Shown here piece by piece: positions 1 through 11,604 of a stretch of DNA of 20,896 nt. Source of the DNA: Rhodospirillaceae bacterium. Its GTDB lineage: Bacteria > Pseudomonadota > Alphaproteobacteria > UBA828. Positions within the stretch are counted from its first letter, which is position 1; every line of letters starts with the position of its first letter. The stretch lies in assembly GCA_028819955.1 (NCBI GenBank), contig JAPPKP010000155.1:1-20896 (forward strand), given 5' to 3'. A program made the translations under genes and the position numbers. The notes beneath the pieces are model-generated. The model was not told where the DNA came from, made no database searches, and saw only the letters and a list, made by a program, of their open reading frames with translations.

Positions 1-136
1 TGAAGTCCAGCGCCTCGTTGAAGATCGTCGAGTACGACGTCTTCATCAGCACGATGCCCATCTCGCGGCAGACCGCTGTCATGGTGGAATCGATGATCGA
101 CATGGCGACCATGTCGACGTCGTGCTTCTGGGTCAT
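1..136 (-). CDS. hyuB: Hydantoinase B / oxoprolinase B subunit, N-terminal fragment
   Basis: Only the first 45 codons lie in the window; the gene runs off the left edge. The visible protein starts MTQKHDVDMVAMSIIDSTMT and continues through MKTSYSTIFNEALDF. This is the usual opening of HyuB-family proteins, where an early helix is followed by a S-x-x-x-x-E-x-x-D-F stretch. HyuB pairs with HyuA to form ATP-dependent hydantoinase, 5-oxoprolinase or related amidohydrolases. The ATG at 136-134 is preceded by AGGAG with good spacing. It begins 2 bp after the hyuA stop codon, so the two genes are almost certainly cotranscribed and translationally coupled. The substrate cannot be told from this fragment. 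Confidence 0.85.
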   Translation of the reverse strand, partial: MTQKHDVDMVAMSIIDSTMTAVCREMGIVLMKTSYSTIFNEALDF

Positions 137-138
137 GG

Positions 139-2181
139 TCAGGACTCCTCGGCGATGCGGCCGATCAGAAGATTGCCGTACTGATCCACCTTCATGGGTT
201 GGCCGGGGCGCAGCACGGTCACCGAGACGGGCTCCTCGATGACTGCCGGGCCGGTGATCGCGTGGCCGTCGCGCAAGGCCCCGCGGTCGTAGATCGGCGT
301 GTCGTGGCGGCCGTCGTCGAACACGACCGAGCGGGTTGCCACGGGCTCCGGCCCGCCGTCCGCCTTGCCAATAGTGGCGAGATCGGGCTTCTCGGTGAGC
401 GAGACGACGGTGGCCTTGACGGTGATGACCTCGATCACCTCGCGCGGGATGTTGAAGCCGAAGCGTGCGAGGTGCATGTCGTGAAACGCCTGCCAGACCT
501 TGGGCGTGGTCTCGTCCGTGAACGAGTCGAATGCGACCGGGATCTCCAGCTCGTAGTTCTGGCCGAGATAGCGCATCTCCAGCGAGCGGTAGATCTCGAT
601 GTTCTTGACGTAGCCCTGCGCCTTCAGCTCGGCGATACCAGTCTCGATCAGCGCGTGCATCACCTCCGACGCCCGCGCCTGGTCGAAGCGCTTGGACGTC
701 ATCTGCACCGTGCGCTGCACGTCGACGCGGGCGTCGGTGAGAATGAAGCCGAAGGCAGAGAACTGGCCGGGGTAGTTCGGGATGACGCCCGACGGGATGC
801 CGGCGTCGTTCATCAGGTCGGCCGCGTGCAGGGGGCCTGCGCCGCCGAAGGCGAGCAGCGCGAAGTCGCGCGGGTCGAGGCCGCGCTCGATCAGCACCGA
901 GCGCAGCGCGCCCACCATGTTGTTGTTGGCGATCTGCACGATGGCGAGCGCCGTCTCCTCCGCGGTGCGCCCGAGCGGCTCGGCAACGCTCGCAATCGCC
1001 TTCTCGGCTGCGGCCATGTCGAGGGCCATCTCGCCGCCGAGGAAGTTCTCGGGGTTGATCCGGCCGAGCAGCAGATTGGCGTCGGTGACCGCCGGCCGTT
1101 CGCCGCCGCTGCCGTAGCAGGCCGGGCCCGGGTTCGCGCCCGCGCTCTCCGGCCCGACGCGCAGCATGCCGCCCTTGTCGATCCAGGCGATGGAGCCGCC
1201 GCCCGCGCCGATGGTGCGGATGTCGATCATGGGGATCTGGATGGGGACGCCGAACTCCACCTCGTAGTCGGTGGTGAAGTTCTCCTGCCCGCCCACGATG
1301 GTGGACGTGTCGGTCGACGTGCCGCCCATGTCGAGGGTGACGAGATGGCTGATGCCGCTCAGCTTGGCGACATGCTTGCCCGCGATCACCCCGCCGGTGG
1401 GGCCGGAGACCGTCATCTGGATCGGCGTGCGCTGCGCCGCCTCCAGGGTCATCTCGCCGCCGTTGGACTTGATGACGACGGCCTGGTCGGTGACGCCGCT
1501 CGCGCCGAACCGCTCGCGCAGGTTGGCGACCTGCCGGTTCACCACCGGCTTCACGTAGGCGTCGGCGATGGTGGTCGATGCGCGCTCGTACTCCTTCCAC
1601 TTCGGCAGCACGTCGTAGGAGATGGAGACCGGAATGTCCGGCAGCTCCTCCTCCAGGATCTCCTTGGCGCGCCGTTCGTGGTCGGGCGTCACGTACGAAA
1701 ACAGGAAGTTGAGCGCCACCGCCTCGATGGAGCCGTCCTCCCTGATCTCTCGCGCGATGGCGCGGACGCCGTCCTCGTCGAGCGGCACATGGACCGTGCC
1801 GTCGGACATGATCCGCTCGTTGACCTCGTAGCAGTGGCGGCGCTTGACCAGCGGCTTCGGCTTGATCCAGGTGATGTCGTAGTGGCTGCGCCGGTTGCCC
1901 CGCTGGATAAAGGGGATGTCGCGAAAGCCCTCGGTGGTCACGTAGGCCACCCTGGCGCCCTTGCGCTCCAGGATGGCGTTGGTGGCCACCGTGGTGCCGA
2001 GCCTGATGTTGCGGATGTCCGACGGGGCCTCGAAGCGCCCGAGGCCACCCAGAATGCCTTCGTTGGGGTCGTGGGGCGTCGACAGTATCTTCCAGACATC
2101 GACCGCCCTGGTCTCAGAATTGTAGCTCACGAAATCCGTGAACGTACCGCCGACATCGATCCCGACCAGATAATCCGTCAA
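139..2181 (-). CDS. hyuA: Hydantoinase A / 5-oxoprolinase A subunit (N-methylhydantoinase A family)
   Basis: This is the ATP-binding subunit of a split hydantoinase/oxoprolinase, about 680 residues, a normal length for stand-alone HyuA. Residues 6-17 (VGIDVGGTFTDF) form the first phosphate-binding loop of the ASKHA fold, and LDMGGTSTD at about 283-291 forms the second. GPACYG near 352 and FGGAGPLHA near 445 are further family hallmarks. The family uses ATP to activate a cyclic amide or imide for ring opening, with HyuB as partner. I chose the TTG start at 2181-2179: GGGAGG lies 6 nt upstream, whereas the in-frame GTG at 2187 directly abuts that motif and leaves no spacing. With the GTG start the protein gains two residues. 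The gene opens an operon with hyuB. It shares its family with the fused gene at the right end of the window, but the two differ clearly in sequence and architecture. The precise substrate is unknown. Confidence 0.93.
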   Translation of the reverse strand: MTDYLVGIDVGGTFTDFVSYNSETRAVDVWKILSTPHDPNEGILGGLGRFEAPSDIRNIRLGTTVATNAILERKGARVAYVTTEGFRDIPFIQRGNRRSHYDITWIKPKPLVKRRHCYEVNERIMSDGTVHVPLDEDGVRAIAREIREDGSIEAVALNFLFSYVTPDHERRAKEILEEELPDIPVSISYDVLPKWKEYERASTTIADAYVKPVVNRQVANLRERFGASGVTDQAVVIKSNGGEMTLEAAQRTPIQMTVSGPTGGVIAGKHVAKLSGISHLVTLDMGGTSTDTSTIVGGQENFTTDYEVEFGVPIQIPMIDIRTIGAGGGSIAWIDKGGMLRVGPESAGANPGPACYGSGGERPAVTDANLLLGRINPENFLGGEMALDMAAAEKAIASVAEPLGRTAEETALAIVQIANNNMVGALRSVLIERGLDPRDFALLAFGGAGPLHAADLMNDAGIPSGVIPNYPGQFSAFGFILTDARVDVQRTVQMTSKRFDQARASEVMHALIETGIAELKAQGYVKNIEIYRSLEMRYLGQNYELEIPVAFDSFTDETTPKVWQAFHDMHLARFGFNIPREVIEVITVKATVVSLTEKPDLATIGKADGGPEPVATRSVVFDDGRHDTPIYDRGALRDGHAITGPAVIEEPVSVTVLRPGQPMKVDQYGNLLIGRIAEES

Positions 2182-2452
2182 CGCCACCCTCCCACACGTT
2201 AAAGCGCGCGCCGGGCCGCTCCGGCTCGGCGCCGCACCGATTCGATCGTCTCCCGGCCTCCCCGTGTGCCGGGCGGCTGGATGTTATGGGGAGAGCGGCC
2301 TTGAGGCAACCGCGCGTCCCCGCTCGCGATCTCGGCATCTTAAGCTCTGTTGTGAGACCCTCGCGTGCTTGGCGTGAGCCCGCCATGCCTTGACTCAAGG
2401 CAGCGCATCAAAGATTGACGGGCCTCGGTCAGCACTCGCAGGAAGTCGCGCC
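2182..2452. promoter_or_regulatory. Divergent intergenic region between hyuA and the SMR transporter gene
   Basis: About 270 bp separate two divergent start codons, so both promoters should lie here. I see no convincing short gene on either strand. The one strong structural signal is the 17-bp palindrome listed separately at 2386-2402. The segment next to hyuA (about 2200-2290) is very rich in G and C with many short CGGC/GCCG strings and no clear -10 box. I found no ykkC-type or mini-ykkC guanidine riboswitch pattern in front of the transporter. Confidence 0.5.
2386..2402. promoter_or_regulatory. 17-bp perfect palindrome, candidate operator of the SMR gene
   Basis: TGCCTTGACTCAAGGCA has two 8-bp arms around a single central C and no mismatch. 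It ends 50 bp before the ATG of the SMR transporter. TTGACT inside it (2390-2395) resembles a -35 box on the plus strand, although no good -10 box follows at 16-18 bp. A dyad with a one-base centre is more typical of a dimeric repressor site than of an RNA hairpin. The centre also holds a GANTC sequence, the CcrM methylation target in many alphaproteobacteria. Function is inferred only from position and symmetry. Confidence 0.4.
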
Positions 2453-2772
2453 ATGCACTGGCTCTATCTCGCCCTTGCCATAATCTTCGAGGTCGGCGGC
2501 ACGACCTGCATGAAGCTGAGCGAGGGCCTGACCAAGCCGATCTTCGCCGCGCTGATTTTCGTCCTCTACGGGGTCAGCTTCGCGTTGCTCGCCATTGTCC
2601 TGAAGAAGCTCGATCTCGGCCTGACCTACGCGATCTGGTCGGGGATCGGCACGGCGACCATCGCGCTGATTGGCTTCATCTGGTTCAAGGAGCCGATGGG
2701 GCCGCTCAAGGTTGGCTCGATCGTTCTTATCATTGTCGGCGTGGTTGGGCTCAACCTCTCCCGCGGTGCACA

Positions 2773-2776
<4 letters not shown>
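2453..2776 (+). CDS. Small multidrug resistance (SMR/EmrE-like) transporter
   Basis: A 107-residue inner-membrane protein with four hydrophobic segments (about 4-21, 29-50, 58-76 and 84-102), the standard SMR length and topology. SMR proteins act as antiparallel dimers that exchange protons for cationic drugs or guanidinium-type compounds. The essential membrane glutamate is E13, in [15 protein letters not shown]59 and W62 in YAIWSGIG line up with EmrE Y60 and W63. This wording is closer to the Qac/EmrE subtype than to the guanidinium exporter (Gdx/SugE) subtype, so the gene is more likely a broad cation exporter, though physiological substrates vary. I chose the ATG at 2453, preceded by CAGGAAG, over an upstream TTG at 2390 that would add 21 hydrophilic residues and lies within the palindrome. 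The stop overlaps that of lipB by 4 bp, tail to tail. Confidence 0.88.
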
Positions 2777-7236
<4,460 letters not shown>

Positions 7237-7245
7237 CTGCCCGCG

Positions 7246-8082
7246 TCAGAACACGTCGCCGAAGACCCGGCTGATCCAGGAGCCCTCGTCGACCTCGGGC
7301 TCGAGTTCGGAATCGACGAGCAGGGCATAGCTGTGCTGGTACCAGCGGTTGCCCGGATAGTTGTGGCCCAGGACCGCAGCCGAGGTCTGCGCCTCGTTGG
7401 GCACGCCGAGCGCCAGATACGCTTCGGTCAGGCGGTGCAGCGCCTCCGGCGTGTGGCTCGTGGTCTGGTACTGCTCGACGACCATGCGAAAGCGCCCGAT
7501 CGCCGCGACGGGGTTCCCGCGACGCAGGTAGTAGCGGCCAACGGTCATCTCCTTGCCAGCGAGATGGTCGCGCGCCAGGTCGATCTTGAGGCGGGCATCG
7601 CGCGCATAGACGCTGTCGGGGAACCGGCGCGCCACCTCGTCCAGGGCCTGCAACGCAAGCGCCGTCGTCTTCTGATCGCGGCCCACGTCCGAGATTTGTT
7701 CGTAATGGGATATGGCGATCAGATAGTAGCCATACGCGGCATCGCGATGGCCCGGGTGCAGCTCGACGAAGCGCTCGGCTGCGGCGATTGCCTCGTCGTA
7801 GCGATTGCCTTGGTAGTAGACGAACGCCGACATGATCTGCGACCGCGTCGCCCACACTGAGTACGGGTGCTGGCGTTCGACCTCGAGGAAGCCCGCCACT
7901 GCGGCCGCCAAGTCGTCGGCCAGCAGGCTGTCCATCGCTTCGTTGTAAAGCTCTTCGACCGAGCGTTCGACGTAGGCTTCTTCGTCTCCCGTCGCACAAC
8001 CCGCGAGCAGTGCCAGGACCATCCCGATTGACGCAGCCAGCGCCACCGGGGTCACGGGAACCAACGTGCGCTTTCGCCTCAT
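7246..8082 (-). CDS. bamD: Outer membrane protein assembly factor BamD (ComL family lipoprotein)
   Basis: BamD is the essential lipoprotein of the BAM complex that inserts beta-barrel proteins into the outer membrane, working with BamA. The 278-residue protein starts with a basic N-region and a hydrophobic core that ends in a lipobox (LLAGC), so C29 should be lipidated after cleavage. TPR-like helical pairs follow. Family hallmarks include ELYNEAMDSLLADDLAAAV, the segment FLEVERQHPYS, and ARDHLAGKEMTVGRYYLRRG near 190-210. The ATG overlaps the stop of the upstream Sel1-repeat gene as ATGA, and recN starts 9 bp downstream. In many alphaproteobacteria bamD follows lpxC, but here the upstream gene is a Sel1-repeat protein instead. 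Confidence 0.95.
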   Translation of the reverse strand: MRRKRTLVPVTPVALAASIGMVLALLAGCATGDEEAYVERSVEELYNEAMDSLLADDLAAAVAGFLEVERQHPYSVWATRSQIMSAFVYYQGNRYDEAIAAAERFVELHPGHRDAAYGYYLIAISHYEQISDVGRDQKTTALALQALDEVARRFPDSVYARDARLKIDLARDHLAGKEMTVGRYYLRRGNPVAAIGRFRMVVEQYQTTSHTPEALHRLTEAYLALGVPNEAQTSAAVLGHNYPGNRWYQHSYALLVDSELEPEVDEGSWISRVFGDVF

Positions 8083-9506
8083 GACTGGCCCTGCCCGTTA
8101 TGCTCGACCAACTCGTCGGCCGGCTCGTCGACGTTCTCTTGTCTTGCGGCTTCTTCTTCGGCGGCAGCAGCAGCGGCGGCCGCCTCTGCAATACGGTCTT
8201 TCCGCACCTCTTCCAGCGCCTCCACCAGATCGCGCGTGATCTGCGGTGCCATGCGCAGCCGGTTCTCCTTCAAAAACTTCCGTGCCGCCTTGATGGTGAA
8301 CTCACCGGCGACTCCGTCCACCGCCGCATCATAGTATCCCAGCGACTTGAGGAGCCGCTGCGCGTAAATCGCGGAATCGCGAAACCCGTTCGCGGGCCTC
8401 GGCAGGGCAACGCCGAACGCGGGCTTTCCCGGCACCTCCTCCGCATCGGCTCGAGCCAGTATCTCGGCGCTCAACGAGTCCGCCTTGACACGCTCCTGTG
8501 GTGACATGAGGCGGTCAAGCCGGTCGCGGTAGTTCATCGCATCTTTGCCGGCCGGGCCTTCTGCATGGGCGGCAAGATTGAACCAGGCCATCGCCTGGAT
8601 CAGATCGCGCTCGACGCCGAGGCCGTTGGCATAGAGCAGGCCGAGGCCATTCTGCCCCAGCGCGTCACCCTGTGCCGCCGCAGCCTCATACCAACGGTGA
8701 GCCTGCTCGAAGTCGCGCGCCACGCCGCGACCGAGGTAGTGCAACGCCGCGAGATTGCTTTGCGCGATGGCGAGACCCTCGCGCGCCGCGCGACGGTACC
8801 ACACGACCGCCTTGTCGTAGTCTCTGACGCCCAGCAATCCCTTCTCATGAATGTAGCCCAGATTGTTCATGGCCCGCGCCTCGCCAGCGTCGGCAGCGCG
8901 AATGTACCACTCCCGCGCTAGGTCGATGTCGCGCGGAGTGCCCAGCCCTTCGTCGTAGAGAGTCGCCAGATTGTACTGGGCGTCGGTCAGGCCCTGCTCC
9001 GCTGCGCGCTGGTACCAGCCCGCAGCCGTCGCGTGGTTTTGGGTGACGCCTAGCCCGTGATCGTAAGCGACGCCGAGCTCGTACTGGGCCTCGGCCAGGC
9101 CGCGGCGAGCGGCGGTTTCGAGAAGCTTGATCTGGTCTTCATCCGGTTCGGGCTCGAGCGCGCCGGTGCGCTGCAGGCGGGCTAATGCCAGGCGTGCGAG
9201 ATCAACCCGGCGCAATGCCGCAGCGCGGTACCAACGCGCCGCCCGCTCGGCGTCCGCCTCCACGCCCAGGCCGTTCTCGTAGAGTGCGCCGAGGTTGAAC
9301 TGTGCGTCGACGTCTCCTTCGTGAGCGAGGGTGGACCAAATGGCGCGGGCCTCGTCGTATTCGCCCCGCTGGAACGCGTCGTAGGCCTCGAAGAAGTCCG
9401 CCGCCGCCACCTTCTGCGCGGCGAACGCCGACATGCACAGCACCGCCGCCCCCACGCAGGCAGCCAACCCCAATGTCCGGAATGTTCGTGAGGAGTCGCG
9501 GTCCAT
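8079..9506 (-). CDS. Secreted Sel1/TPR-like repeat protein with C-terminal peptidoglycan-binding domain
   Basis: With the start I prefer, the product is 475 residues. A signal peptide covers about 1-36 (hydrophobic LGLAACVGAAVLCMSAFA, then QKVAAA before DFFEAYD), so it should be exported. Six recognisable Sel1 repeats run from about 67 to 315, each of the form A-Q-x-N-L-x-x-L-Y-x-x-G-x-G-V followed by A-x-x-W-Y-x-x-A-A. After a linker, about 376-432 (RLLKSLGYYDAAVDGVAGEF and on) resembles a PG_binding_1 domain. An alanine and glutamate-rich tail ends the protein. Sel1 arrays usually mediate protein-protein contacts. The exact role here is unknown, but coupling to bamD (ATGA) and the wall-binding domain point to envelope assembly. 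The ATG at 9506 places the signal peptide near the N terminus. An upstream ATG at 9572 would add 22 hydrophilic residues and leave only 30 bp before phzF. Confidence 0.85.
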   Translation of the reverse strand: MDRDSSRTFRTLGLAACVGAAVLCMSAFAAQKVAAADFFEAYDAFQRGEYDEARAIWSTLAHEGDVDAQFNLGALYENGLGVEADAERAARWYRAAALRRVDLARLALARLQRTGALEPEPDEDQIKLLETAARRGLAEAQYELGVAYDHGLGVTQNHATAAGWYQRAAEQGLTDAQYNLATLYDEGLGTPRDIDLAREWYIRAADAGEARAMNNLGYIHEKGLLGVRDYDKAVVWYRRAAREGLAIAQSNLAALHYLGRGVARDFEQAHRWYEAAAAQGDALGQNGLGLLYANGLGVERDLIQAMAWFNLAAHAEGPAGKDAMNYRDRLDRLMSPQERVKADSLSAEILARADAEEVPGKPAFGVALPRPANGFRDSAIYAQRLLKSLGYYDAAVDGVAGEFTIKAARKFLKENRLRMAPQITRDLVEALEEVRKDRIAEAAAAAAAAEEEAARQENVDEPADELVEHNGQGQS

Positions 9507-9602
9507 GCCGTCGGCGGAACCCGATCGTTGCAGCGCGGCGCGCGGCGCCGCAGCCCCTGCATCACCTTGCATGCCTGTCCGCGATCGTCAATAAACTGTT
9601 GC
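9507..9602. promoter_or_regulatory. Divergent promoter region between the Sel1-repeat gene and phzF-like gene
   Basis: These 96 bp must hold promoters for two divergent operons if the Sel1 gene starts at 9506. TTGCATGC occurs twice in direct orientation, at 9567-9574 and 9599-9606, exactly 32 bp apart (about three helical turns). Each copy contains the palindrome GCATGC. The second copy overlaps the phzF start codon. The segment between them (GTCAATAAACTG) is the only A/T-rich stretch nearby and is the best place for a -10 region. No strong promoter consensus can be assigned. Confidence 0.3.
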
Positions 9603-10385
9603 ATGCGCCTGCGGATATTCCAGATCGATGCGTTTACCGACGCGGTGTTCGGCGGCAATCCGGCGGCGGTGTGCCCTCTGGAATCCTGGCTCGACGATGC
9701 CACGCTGCAAGCAATCGCGAACGAGAACAACCTGTCGGAGACCGCGTTCTTCGTGCCGGAAGACGGTGCTTACGCGCTACGCTGGTTCACACCGCTAGCC
9801 GAGGTCGATCTCTGCGGCCACGCGACCCTCGCCAGCGCTTACGTCGTGTTTCGCCACGAACAGCCGGATGCCGATTCGGTCGCCTTCGAGACCCGAAGCG
9901 GGCGCCTGTATGTGACCCGCGACGACGACGGCCTCACCATGGACTTCCCTGCGTTAGCGGCGCACCCGATCGAGTCGCCCGCCGACCTCGCCAAAGGTCT
10001 CGGGGCGGAGCCCCGGGCGGTGTTCGCCGACATGGATTATCTCGCGCTGTTCGAGACCGAGGCCGACGTCAGGGCAATCCAGCCCGACATGACGGCGCTC
10101 GCCCGCCTCGAAGAGCGGCGCGGGATCATCGTGACAGCGCCCGGCGAGCGCGCGGACTTCGTCTCGCGATTCTTCTCCCCTCGACTCGGGGTTCCCGAAG
10201 ACCCGGTTACCGGGTCCGCCCACTGCATGCTCGCGCCGTTCTGGGCGGAACGCCTGGGCAAGACCGTCCTCAACGCCCAGCAGGTGTCCGCACGCGGTGG
10301 GGCGGTGCAGTGCACGGTCGCAGGCGACCGGGTCCTGCTCGCCGGCCGCGCCGTGCAGTATCTCGAGGGGTCGATCGCGGTCTGA
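9603..10385 (+). CDS. PhzF-family isomerase/epimerase-like protein
   Basis: A 260-residue member of the PhzF/diaminopimelate-epimerase fold. The N terminus FQIDAFTDAVFGGNPAAVC is diagnostic, and the catalytic glutamate of the family is E46 in NLSETAFF. DLCGHATLAS near 75 and EDPVTGSAHC near 200 form the two halves of the active site. PhzF itself isomerises a phenazine precursor, but most relatives have unknown substrates, and no phenazine genes occur here, so I do not use that name. The start at 9603 matches the usual family start (MRLRIFQIDAF). The bases before it (AATAAACTGTTGC) contain no Shine-Dalgarno motif, so the mRNA may be leaderless or weakly translated. It heads a run of same-strand genes with serC 31 bp downstream. 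Confidence 0.9.
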   Translation: MRLRIFQIDAFTDAVFGGNPAAVCPLESWLDDATLQAIANENNLSETAFFVPEDGAYALRWFTPLAEVDLCGHATLASAYVVFRHEQPDADSVAFETRSGRLYVTRDDDGLTMDFPALAAHPIESPADLAKGLGAEPRAVFADMDYLALFETEADVRAIQPDMTALARLEERRGIIVTAPGERADFVSRFFSPRLGVPEDPVTGSAHCMLAPFWAERLGKTVLNAQQVSARGGAVQCTVAGDRVLLAGRAVQYLEGSIAV

Positions 10386-10416
10386 GCCCGAGAGGCCCGC
10401 ACCGGCCGTGCCGCCC

Positions 10417-11577
10417 ATGAAACCGAGCGTCCGTCCCGACAACCCGCTCTTCTCCTCTGGGCCCTGCCCCAAGCGCCCCGGCTGGTCCGTCGACGTCCTC
10501 TCAGGCGCGCTACTCGGCAGGTCTCATCGAGCGAAAGAGCCGCTGGCAAGGATCCAGGAGCTTCTGGAGCGCTCGCGCTCGCTTCTCGGCCTGCCGGACG
10601 AGTGGCGCATCGGCATCGTGCCGGGCTCCGATACCGGTGCCATCGAGATGGCCATGTGGTCGCTGCTCGGACCGCGCGGAGTCGACTTTTTGCGCTGGGA
10701 CAATTTCGGCGCGCTCTGGGCGATCGACGGCGAGCGCGAGCTGCGCCCGCTGGATGCGCGCGTGATCGACGCGGCCTACGGCCGTCTGCCCGACCTCGCG
10801 CAGGTCGATCCCGGCCGTGACACGGTATTCGTCTGGAACGGCACTACGTCCGGCGTGCGGGTGCCCGATGCCGCGTGGATTGCCGCCGACCGTGCTGGGC
10901 TCACGCTGTGCGACGCCACCTCGGCCGTCCTTGCCTACCCCATGGATTGGACAAAGCTCGATGCAACCACCTACTCGTGGCAGAAAGTGCTGGGCGGCGA
11001 GGCCGGGTTCGGCATGTTGATCCTGGGCCCGCGGGCGGTGGAGCGGCTGGAGAGCGAGCGGCCGCCCTGGCCGGTGCCCCGGGTGTTCCGGCTCACCACC
11101 GGCGACGGCAGGCTCAACGAGGGCATCTTCCGGGGCGAGACCATCAACACGGTCTCGATGATGGCGATCGAGGACGCGCTCGACGCGCTCCGCTGGATCG
11201 AGTCCATCGGCGGCCGAGATGGAATGATCGCACGGGCACAAGCCAATTTCGGCGTCATCGAGGCATGGGTTGCCGAGCGCGAGTGGGTCGACTTCCTGGC
11301 GGAGGCACCGGAGACCCGCTCCCACACATCGGTGTGCCTCAGCATCGTCGATCCTTGGTTCAACGCGCTCGATACTGACGATCAGTGGAACGCGATCAAG
11401 CTGATGTGCACGCTGCTGGAGGCAGAGAACGCCGCATATGATATCAAGACCCACCGGGCCGCCCCGCCGGGCCTCCGAATCTGGTGCGGCGGCACGGTGC
11501 AACGCGGCGATCTCGAAGCACTGACTCCGTGGCTCGATTGGGCCTGGGAAAAGATGCGCAGGCAGGGCGCGGGCTGA
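10417..11577 (+). CDS. serC: Phosphoserine aminotransferase
   Basis: SerC converts 3-phosphohydroxypyruvate and glutamate to phosphoserine, the second step of serine synthesis. It can also act in pyridoxal phosphate synthesis. The 386-residue protein is a class V, PLP-dependent aminotransferase. Its N terminus RPDNPLFSSGPCPKRPGW is that of the longer alphaproteobacterial form. The PLP-binding lysine is K190 in YSWQKVLGGEAGFG. WNGTTSGVRVP (140-150) and CDATSAVLAYPMDW (165-178) surround the cofactor. The start chosen gives the family N terminus; the reading frame is open further upstream into phzF, but that part matches nothing. A GTG at 10408 is an alternative start, and no strong ribosome-binding site is seen. 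serA follows after 27 bp, so the two consecutive pathway enzymes are cotranscribed. Confidence 0.95.
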   Translation: MKPSVRPDNPLFSSGPCPKRPGWSVDVLSGALLGRSHRAKEPLARIQELLERSRSLLGLPDEWRIGIVPGSDTGAIEMAMWSLLGPRGVDFLRWDNFGALWAIDGERELRPLDARVIDAAYGRLPDLAQVDPGRDTVFVWNGTTSGVRVPDAAWIAADRAGLTLCDATSAVLAYPMDWTKLDATTYSWQKVLGGEAGFGMLILGPRAVERLESERPPWPVPRVFRLTTGDGRLNEGIFRGETINTVSMMAIEDALDALRWIESIGGRDGMIARAQANFGVIEAWVAEREWVDFLAEAPETRSHTSVCLSIVDPWFNALDTDDQWNAIKLMCTLLEAENAAYDIKTHRAAPPGLRIWCGGTVQRGDLEALTPWLDWAWEKMRRQGAG

Positions 11578-11604
11578 ACCGCCCAGCCGCGGGGGCCTGA
11601 GGCG

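Noticed and set aside
199..2202. Long open frame on the plus strand opposite hyuA
   Set aside because: Its translation is low-complexity (rich in R, A, V, D, H) with no family motif. It mirrors the high-GC codon bias of hyuA, which has clear domains.
2188..2452. Guanidine riboswitch before the SMR transporter
   Set aside because: I found no paired ACGR hairpins (mini-ykkC) and no ykkC-I core, and the transporter sequence is closer to the Qac/EmrE subtype than to guanidinium exporters.
9603..10385. Phenazine biosynthesis gene cluster
   Set aside because: Only a PhzF-family protein is present; the other phz genes are absent and the family is functionally broad.
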